A stretch of DNA of 64,000 bases from Nocardioides sp. URHA0032 (GTDB taxonomy: Bacteria > Actinomycetota > Actinomycetes > Propionibacteriales > Nocardioidaceae), in NCBI RefSeq assembly GCF_000620645.1, contig NZ_JIAV01000015.1:62001-126000 (forward strand), read 5' to 3'. The notes under the pieces are model-generated. The model worked only from the letters and a program-made list of their open reading frames with translations. It was not told where the DNA came from and did no database searches. The position numbers and the translations under genes are program-made. Position 1 is the stretch's first letter; each line of letters begins with the position of its first letter. Positions 58,868-64,000 of this stretch are shown here, in pieces.

Positions 58868-59443
58868 TCAGGACTCCGGGACGACGTCGAGGGCGTCGAA
58901 GACTCGGGCGGTGACCTCGTCGACCTCACCCATGCCGTCGATCTCGACGACGATGCCGCGCTTCTTGTAGACCTCGATCAGCGGCTCGGTCTGCTCGAGG
59001 TAGACCTCCTGGCGGCGACGGATGACGTCCTCGGTGTCGTCCGCGCGACCCTCGACCTGCGCCCGCTGGAGCAGCCGGCTGACGATCTCGTCCTGGTCGA
59101 CGGTCAGGCAGACGACCGCGTCGAGCTGGTGCCCGGTGAAGCGGATCATCCCGTCGAGCTCCTCGACCTGGGCGAGGGTGCGCGGGTAGCCGTCGAGCAG
59201 GAACCCGTTGACGGCGTCCGGGTCGTCGATGCGGTTGCGGACCATCAGGTTGGTGACCTCGTCGGGGACGTACTCGCCGGCGTCCATGTACCGCTTGGCC
59301 TGGATCCCGAGCTCGGTGCCCTCCGAGACGTTGGCGCGGAAGATGTCGCCGGTCGAGATCGCCGGGATCTTGAAGTGATCGGCGATGAACTTGGCCTGCG
59401 TTCCCTTCCCCGCACCCGGGGGGCCCATGATGATCAGTCGCAT
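58868..59443 (-). CDS. adk: adenylate kinase (short form)
   Basis: Interconverts ATP plus AMP and two ADP. The 191-residue form lacks the long LID insert. The P-loop is GPPGAGKGTQ (about 7-16), the AMP-binding segment ISTGDIFRAN, and FLLDGYPRT and the RADDTEDVIRRR lid follow. It starts one base after the secY stop region, so the two are cotranslated. Confidence 0.97.
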   Translation of the reverse strand: MRLIIMGPPGAGKGTQAKFIADHFKIPAISTGDIFRANVSEGTELGIQAKRYMDAGEYVPDEVTNLMVRNRIDDPDAVNGFLLDGYPRTLAQVEELDGMIRFTGHQLDAVVCLTVDQDEIVSRLLQRAQVEGRADDTEDVIRRRQEVYLEQTEPLIEVYKKRGIVVEIDGMGEVDEVTARVFDALDVVPES

Positions 59444-59444
59444 G

Positions 59445-60749
59445 TCAGCGCAGGAATCCTTCGTAGTTGCGCTGCTGGAGCTGGCTCTCGATCTGCTTCA
59501 CCGTGTCGAGGGCGACGCCGACCATGATCAGGATGCTGGTGCCACCGAACGGGAAGTTCTGGTTGGCGCCGATCACGGCGAAGGCGATGAGCGGGATCAG
59601 GGCGATGAGACCGAGGTACAGCGCACCCGGCAGCGTGATGCGGGACAGGACGTAGGACAGGTAGTCCTCGGTCGGCTTGCCCGCCCGGATCCCGGGGATG
59701 AAGCCGCCGTACTTCTTCATGTTGTCCGCGACTTCCTGCGGGTTGAAGGTGATCGAGACGTAGAAGTAGGTGAAGAAGACGATCAGGGCGAAGAAGGTCA
59801 GCATGTACAGCGGGTGGTCGCCGCGCACGAGGTAGTCGTTGATCCAGGTCGCCCACTTGTTGTTGGGGTCGTTGTTGAACGACGCGAGCATCGCCGGCAG
59901 GTACAGCAGCGACGAGGCGAAGATGACCGGGATGACGCCGGCCTGGTTCACCTTCAGCGGGATGTAGGTCGAGGAGCCGCCGAACATCTTGCGGCCCACC
60001 ATCCGGCGGGCGTACTGCACCGGGATCCGGCGCTGGGCCTGTTCCACGAAGATGACGGCGGCGATGATCACCAGTCCGATGACCAGCACGATGCCGAGGG
60101 TCCAGTAGCCCTTCGACTTCTGCACGGCCCACAGGGAGGCGGGGAAGCCGGAGACGACCTGGGTGAAGATCAGCAGCGACATGCCGTTGCCGATGCCGCG
60201 CTCGGTGATCAGCTCGCCGAGCCACATGATCACGGCGGTGCCGGCGGTCATCGTGACGACCATGACGAGGAACGTCGCGGTGCTGTCGTCGTGGAGGAGG
60301 TTCTCGTTGCAGCCCTGGAGCAGGGCGCCGGAGCGCGCGAGGGCCACGATGCCCGTCGCCTGGAGGACCGCGAGGCCCAGCGTCAGGTAGCGGGTGTACT
60401 GGGTGATCTTCGTCTGGCCGGACTGGCCCTCCTTCTTGAGGGCCTCGAGGCGCGGGATCACCACGACCAGGAGCTGCAGGATGATGCTCGCGGTGATGTA
60501 CGGCATGATGCCGAGCGCGAAGATCGTCAGCTTGAGCAGCGCGCCGCCGGAGAACAGGTTGACCAGGCTGTACAGGCTGGCGTTGGAGCCACTGTTCGCG
60601 AGGTCGATGCAGGACTTGACGTTGGCGACGTCGACGCCAGGGGTCGGGATCTGGGATCCGAGCCGGAAGATCGTGATGATCAGCAGGACGAACAGCAGCT
60701 TCCGCCGCAGGTCCGGGGTCCGGAAAGCGTTCGCGAACGCGCTCAGCAC
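59445..60749 (-). CDS. secY: preprotein translocase subunit SecY
   Basis: The channel of the Sec translocon, 434 residues with ten membrane helices. It starts VLSAFANAFRTPDLRRKL. The plug region is near SLVNLFSGGALL, and the cytoplasmic loop with GIGNGMSLLIF and the C-terminal GGTSILIMVGVALDTVKQIE are typical. GTG 60749 has AGAGGAAC five bases upstream; a TTG 18 bases earlier is less likely. The 165 bp gap before it holds a hairpin. Confidence 0.97.
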   Translation of the reverse strand: MLSAFANAFRTPDLRRKLLFVLLIITIFRLGSQIPTPGVDVANVKSCIDLANSGSNASLYSLVNLFSGGALLKLTIFALGIMPYITASIILQLLVVVIPRLEALKKEGQSGQTKITQYTRYLTLGLAVLQATGIVALARSGALLQGCNENLLHDDSTATFLVMVVTMTAGTAVIMWLGELITERGIGNGMSLLIFTQVVSGFPASLWAVQKSKGYWTLGIVLVIGLVIIAAVIFVEQAQRRIPVQYARRMVGRKMFGGSSTYIPLKVNQAGVIPVIFASSLLYLPAMLASFNNDPNNKWATWINDYLVRGDHPLYMLTFFALIVFFTYFYVSITFNPQEVADNMKKYGGFIPGIRAGKPTEDYLSYVLSRITLPGALYLGLIALIPLIAFAVIGANQNFPFGGTSILIMVGVALDTVKQIESQLQQRNYEGFLR

Positions 60750-60847
60750 GAGTTCCTCTTTCTCCAAGCGTGAAGCGGCCCCCGCGACTCACTCACGAGG
60801 ACCCGGGGAAGCCTAACAGGACGCTGGGCGTCCCCCGAATGCGCGTC

Positions 60848-60887
60848 GGGCGCGACGCCCCTGTGCTTGCACAGGACCGTCGCGCCC
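60848..60887 (-). terminator. nested hairpin between rplO and secY
   Basis: An outer stem, GGGCGCGACG (60848-60857) with CGTCGCGCCC (60878-60887), encloses an inner stem CCTGTGC/GCACAGG. On the transcript it lies 27 bases after the rplO stop, without a T-run. It may separate or attenuate secY-adk-map expression from the ribosomal-protein genes. Confidence 0.5.
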
Positions 60888-60914
60888 TCAACGTTGGAAC
60901 GGGTCACCCGCGGC

Positions 60915-61355
60915 TCACACCGTGGTGACGGTGCCGCCGGCGGCTTCGATCTTCTCCTTGGCGGAGCCGGAGAACGCCTGGGCGCTCACCTGGACGGCCA
61001 CGGACAGGTCGCCCTGACCCAGGACCTTGACCGGGTGGCCGTCGCGGACGGCACCCTTGGCCACGAGGTCGTCGACCGTGACGGTGCCGCCCTCGGGGAA
61101 GAGCTCGCCCAGGCGGTCCAGGTTCACGACCTGGAACTCGACCTTGAACGGGTTCTTGAAGCCCTTGAGCTTCGGCAGCCGCATGTGGATGGGCATCTGG
61201 CCGCCCTCGAAGGCGGACGGGACCTGGTAGCGGGCCTTGGTGCCCTTGGTACCGCGGCCCGCGGTCTTGCCCTTCGAGCCCTCACCGCGACCCACGCGGG
61301 TCTTGGCGGTCTTGGCTCCGGGGGCCGGACGCAGGTGGTGGAGCTTGAGCGTCAT
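60915..61355 (-). CDS. rplO: 50S ribosomal protein L15
   Basis: An assembly protein of the large-subunit core, 146 residues. The Gly/Lys/Arg-rich N-terminus ([33 protein letters not shown]) and [18 protein letters not shown] are typical. It begins one base after the rpmD stop region, keeping the order rpsE-rpmD-rplO-secY. Confidence 0.97.
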   Translation of the reverse strand: MTLKLHHLRPAPGAKTAKTRVGRGEGSKGKTAGRGTKGTKARYQVPSAFEGGQMPIHMRLPKLKGFKNPFKVEFQVVNLDRLGELFPEGGTVTVDDLVAKGAVRDGHPVKVLGQGDLSVAVQVSAQAFSGSAKEKIEAAGGTVTTV

Positions 61356-61356
61356 G

Positions 61357-61539
61357 TCAGTCGACCTCCTCGACCGTCACCAGGTGACGGACGGTCTGGA
61401 CCATGCCGCGGATCTCCGGGCGGTCCTCCTTGACGACCACGTCGCCGATCCGCTTGAGACCGAGCGTGCGCAGCGTCTCGCGCTGGTTCTTCTTGAGGCC
61501 CACGAGGCCCCGGTCCTGGCGGACCTTGAGCTGAGCCAT
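61357..61539 (-). CDS. rpmD: 50S ribosomal protein L30
   Basis: A 60-residue large-subunit protein. [20 protein letters not shown] and [11 protein letters not shown] are the family core. Its ATG shares one base with the rpsE stop (TGATG), so translation is coupled. Confidence 0.97.
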   Translation of the reverse strand: MAQLKVRQDRGLVGLKKNQRETLRTLGLKRIGDVVVKEDRPEIRGMVQTVRHLVTVEEVD

Positions 61540-62156
61540 CAGGAGGACACCTCCTCGGAGACGCCCGCGGGCACCTCGGCGCGCGCCTTCAGCAGCGCGG
61601 CGGGGGTGACCTGCTCGACCGTGAGGCCACGGCGGGCCGCGACGGCCTCGGGCTGCTCGAGCATCTTCAGGGCCTCGACCGTCGCGTGGACGATGTTGAT
61701 CTGGTTGGACGAACCGAGCGACTTGCTCAGGACGTCGTGGATGCCGGCGCACTCGAGCACCGCACGCACCGGGCCACCCGCGATCACACCGGTACCGGGA
61801 GCGGCCGGACGGAGCAGGACCACGCCCGCCGCCTTCTCGCCCTGGACCGGGTGCGGGATGGTGCCCTGGATGCGCGGGACCTTGAAGAAGTGCTTCTTGG
61901 CCTCCTCGACACCCTTGGCGATCGCCGCCGGGACTTCCTTCGCCTTGCCGTAGCCGACGCCGACGAGACCGTCGCCGTCGCCCACGATCACGAGGGCGGT
62001 GAAGCTGAAGCGACGACCACCCTTCACGACCTTGGCGACACGGTTGATCGCAACGACGCGCTCGATGTAGGCGGTCTTCTCCGCGCCCTGGCCACGACGA
62101 TCGTCGCGTCCGCCACGGCGCTCGCCACCGCGCTGTCCGCGCTGGGCTCCGCTCAT
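61539..62156 (-). CDS. rpsE: 30S ribosomal protein S5
   Basis: A decoding-fidelity protein of 205 residues, a little longer than E. coli S5. The N-terminal Arg/Gly-rich stretch ([18 protein letters not shown]) is an actinobacterial extension. The S5 double-stranded-RNA-like domain has [19 protein letters not shown] and [11 protein letters not shown]; the C-terminal half contains [21 protein letters not shown] 62156 follows AGAGGAAC. Confidence 0.97.
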   Translation of the reverse strand: MSGAQRGQRGGERRGGRDDRRGQGAEKTAYIERVVAINRVAKVVKGGRRFSFTALVIVGDGDGLVGVGYGKAKEVPAAIAKGVEEAKKHFFKVPRIQGTIPHPVQGEKAAGVVLLRPAAPGTGVIAGGPVRAVLECAGIHDVLSKSLGSSNQINIVHATVEALKMLEQPEAVAARRGLTVEQVTPAALLKARAEVPAGVSEEVSS

Positions 62157-62223
62157 GAGACTGTTCCTCTTCTCTTCCAAGCTTGAAGTACGGGGTACAC
62201 GGGGTGTCCCCGTGCGTGTGCGA

Positions 62224-62607
62224 TCAGAAGCTCAGGCCGCCCTCACGGGCGCCGTCCGCCAGGGCCGCGATGCGACCGTGGTACTTGTTGCCGGCCCGGT
62301 CGAAGACCACGCCGTCGATCCCGGCCGACTTGGCCCGCTCGGCCACCAGCTCGCCGACCTTCTTGGCCTTGGCGGTCTTGTCGCCGTCGAAGCCGCGCAG
62401 GTCCGACTCCATGGTGGACGCCGACGCGATGGTCTTGCCCACCAGGTCGTCGACGACCTGGACGGTGATGTGCTTCGACGAGCGCGTCACGACGAGGCGC
62501 GGACGCTCCGCCGTACCCGCGATCTTCTTGCGACCACGGACCTGACGACGCAGGCGCGACCTGACGCGCGACGCGGTGTGCTTGTTGTTCGAAAGCGAGA
62601 TCGCCAT
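62224..62607 (-). CDS. rplR: 50S ribosomal protein L18
   Basis: Binds 5S rRNA with L5 and L25. The 127-residue protein has [20 protein letters not shown] and a C-terminal [25 protein letters not shown] (given in part). ATG 62607 was preferred to a GTG six bases upstream. It begins two bases after the rplF stop. Confidence 0.97.
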   Translation of the reverse strand: MAISLSNNKHTASRVRSRLRRQVRGRKKIAGTAERPRLVVTRSSKHITVQVVDDLVGKTIASASTMESDLRGFDGDKTAKAKKVGELVAERAKSAGIDGVVFDRAGNKYHGRIAALADGAREGGLSF

Positions 62608-62609
62608 GG

Positions 62610-63149
62610 TCACTTACCAGCCTTTCCGACCTTGCGGCGGATGTGCTCGCCGGCGTACCGAACGCCCTTGCCCTTGTACGGCTCGGGCTTGCGCAGCTTG
62701 CGGATGTTCGCGGCAACCTCGCCGACGAGCTGCTTGTCGATCCCCTGGACGCCGAGCCGGGTCGGGCCGTCCACCGTGAAGGTGATGCCGTCCGGGGCGT
62801 TGAAGGTGATCGAGTGGGAGTACCCGAGCTGGAACTCCAGCTGGGTGGGGCCCTTCGACAGGACGCGGTAGCCCACGCCCACGATCTCGAGCTTCTTCTC
62901 GTAGCCCTCGGTGACACCGACGACCATGTTGTTGACCAGGGTGCGGGTCAGGCCGTGGAGGGCCTTGCTCTCCCGCTCGTCGTCGGGGCGCTTGACGTCG
63001 AGGACGCCCTCACCCTGCTCGACGATGATCGGTGCCGCCACGGTGTGGGACAGGGTGCCCTTGGGGCCCTTGACCGTCACCTGCGGGCCATCGATCGCGA
63101 CGTCCACGCCAGACGGGACCGCGATCGGAAGCTTGCCAATGCGCGACAT
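62610..63149 (-). CDS. rplF: 50S ribosomal protein L6
   Basis: A 179-residue protein near the sarcin-ricin loop with the two L6 repeats. The start is [17 protein letters not shown], the C-terminal repeat has [20 protein letters not shown], and the [15 protein letters not shown] motif is diagnostic. GAAGGAGTAGA lies upstream. Confidence 0.98.
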   Translation of the reverse strand: MSRIGKLPIAVPSGVDVAIDGPQVTVKGPKGTLSHTVAAPIIVEQGEGVLDVKRPDDERESKALHGLTRTLVNNMVVGVTEGYEKKLEIVGVGYRVLSKGPTQLEFQLGYSHSITFNAPDGITFTVDGPTRLGVQGIDKQLVGEVAANIRKLRKPEPYKGKGVRYAGEHIRRKVGKAGK

Positions 63150-63178
63150 GCTCTTCTACTCCTTCGCAGTTCTCGTCG

Positions 63179-63586
63179 TCACCAGACGTAGGCGAGGACT
63201 TCCCCACCCACGCCCTTCTGGTTGGCCTGGCGGTCGGTCAGCAGGCCCTGGCTCGTCGAGATGATCGCGACGCCCAGGCCGCCGAGCACCTTCGGGAGAC
63301 CCGTGTGCTTGGCGTAGACCCGGAGACCGGGCTTGCTGATCCGGCGGACGCCCGCAATGGAGCGCTCGCGGTTGCGGCCGTACTTGAGGGTGATGGTGAG
63401 CGTCTTGCCCACCTGGCCCTCGGCCGGGTCCTTCACCTCGAACGAGGTGATGTAGCCCTCCTGCTGGAGGATCTCCGCGACGCCCTGCTTCAGCTTGCTG
63501 TACGGCATGGTCACCGCGTCGTGGTACGCCTGGTTGGCGTTGCGCAGACGGGTCAGCATGTCTGCGATCGGGTCAGTCATCGTCAT
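63179..63586 (-). CDS. rpsH: 30S ribosomal protein S8
   Basis: A 16S rRNA central-domain binder that often also represses its own operon in bacteria. The 135 residues include [32 protein letters not shown] and [17 protein letters not shown]. Starts at 63586 (MTMTDP) or 63580 are both possible. It lies 84 bp after rpsZ. Confidence 0.97.
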   Translation of the reverse strand: MTMTDPIADMLTRLRNANQAYHDAVTMPYSKLKQGVAEILQQEGYITSFEVKDPAEGQVGKTLTITLKYGRNRERSIAGVRRISKPGLRVYAKHTGLPKVLGGLGVAIISTSQGLLTDRQANQKGVGGEVLAYVW

Positions 63587-63670
63587 GATGGAGTTTCTTT
63601 CTCGTCGTGGTTTCGCCCACCGCGCCCATCTCCTGGGCTGTCCGGGCGACCTTCAACGTGTGTGAGGTGA

Positions 63671-63856
63671 TTACCAGGAGGACTTGGTGACGCCGGGAAG
63701 CTCGCCACGGTGTGCCATCTCCCGGAGGCAGATGCGGCACAGGCCGAACTTGCGGTAGACGGCCTTGGGCCGGCCGCAGCGCTGGCAGCGGGTGTAGCCG
63801 CGCACCGCGAACTTCGGCTTGCGAGCGGCCTTGACCCTGAGAGCGGTCTTCGCCAT
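63671..63856 (-). CDS. rpsZ: 30S ribosomal protein S14 type Z
   Basis: The short, zinc-binding form of S14, 61 residues, with CxxC pairs in RCQRCGRP and CRICLR. It ends [11 protein letters not shown]. This type is normal in the ribosomal operon of actinobacteria, which often keep a zinc-free copy elsewhere for zinc shortage. Confidence 0.97.
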   Translation of the reverse strand: MAKTALRVKAARKPKFAVRGYTRCQRCGRPKAVYRKFGLCRICLREMAHRGELPGVTKSSW

Positions 63857-63918
63857 GTCAGTTCTCCTTGCTCTGCTGGAAGTTCAATCCAGCCTGAAAG
63901 CTCGACTTCGTCATCGCC

Positions 63919-64000
63919 TCAGGCCTCCTTGAACGGGAAGCCGAGCTGCTTCAGCAGCGCGCGACCCTGCTCGTCGTTGGTGGCGGTGGTGACGATCGTG
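63919..64000 (-). CDS. rplE: 50S ribosomal protein L5 (C-terminal end only)
   Basis: Only the last 26 codons lie in the window: TIVTTATNDEQGRALLKQLG then FPFKEA before a TGA at 63919. This is the conserved L5 C-terminus, and rplE-rpsZ is the expected neighbour order. The rest is outside the window. Confidence 0.85.
   Translation of the reverse strand, partial: TIVTTATNDEQGRALLKQLGFPFKEA

Overview
The window is very GC-rich, with short intergenic gaps, many GTG starts, a zinc-ribbon S14 (type Z), a DUF222/HNH gene, an ECF42-type sigma factor and many genes that look leaderless. This points to an actinobacterium, most likely Nocardioides or a close relative in the Nocardioidaceae. The phylum follows from the sequence; the genus is inferred from the mix of families.

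Layout. (1) 1-2.2 kb, minus strand: glmM (partial), rpsI and rplM. (2) 2.5-15 kb: citrate synthase, a HAD hydrolase, a large secreted choice-of-anchor A protein, an MFS/MarR pair around a nested palindromic operator, an HtrA-like protease, a tandem-GNAT/ABC-F pair, a secreted alpha/beta hydrolase and an aldo/keto reductase. (3) 15.3-24.1 kb: a TetR regulator divergent from a tightly coupled eight-gene operon (two SDRs, an aminoglycoside-phosphotransferase-like kinase, four acyl-CoA dehydrogenases, an esterase) that probably degrades an acyl-CoA substrate. (4) 24.2-30 kb: a looser accessory stretch with a frameshifted RTX-like gene, a membrane protein, a DUF222/HNH gene with upstream direct repeats, a 52-residue membrane protein and a family 2 glycosyltransferase. 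(5) 30-35.8 kb: a DGPF/ECF42 pair, a methyltransferase and AraC regulator, an RsmC-like methyltransferase, truA and two small membrane proteins.

(6) 35.8-46.5 kb, all minus strand: purine catabolism. The genes run from guanine deaminase through xanthine dehydrogenase (xdhA, xdhB, xdhC), uricase, OHCU decarboxylase, HIU hydrolase and allantoinase to ureidoglycine aminohydrolase, headed by an aldolase/citrate-lyase-like DUF6986 gene. The allantoate amidohydrolase expected between AllB and AllE is not in the window. (7) 46.5-51.4 kb: a thioredoxin-reductase-like flavoprotein without the CxxC, a secreted Asp-box protein, and a PfkB kinase divergent from a short GntR regulator. (8) 51.5-64 kb, minus strand: the end of the ribosomal supercluster, read as rplE (partial)-rpsZ-rpsH-rplF-rplR-rpsE-rpmD-rplO-secY-adk-map, then terC and an LLM-class flavin oxidoreductase, then infA-rpmJ-rpsM-rpsK-rpsD-rpoA-rplQ. 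A yybP-ykoY-type manganese riboswitch precedes terC.

The minus-strand order rplQ ... truA ... rplM-rpsI-glmM is the order often seen as one contiguous block in actinobacteria. Here the members keep order and strand but are separated by about 16.5 kb and 32 kb of catabolic and accessory genes. No tRNA, rRNA, CRISPR array, IS element or prophage was recognised.
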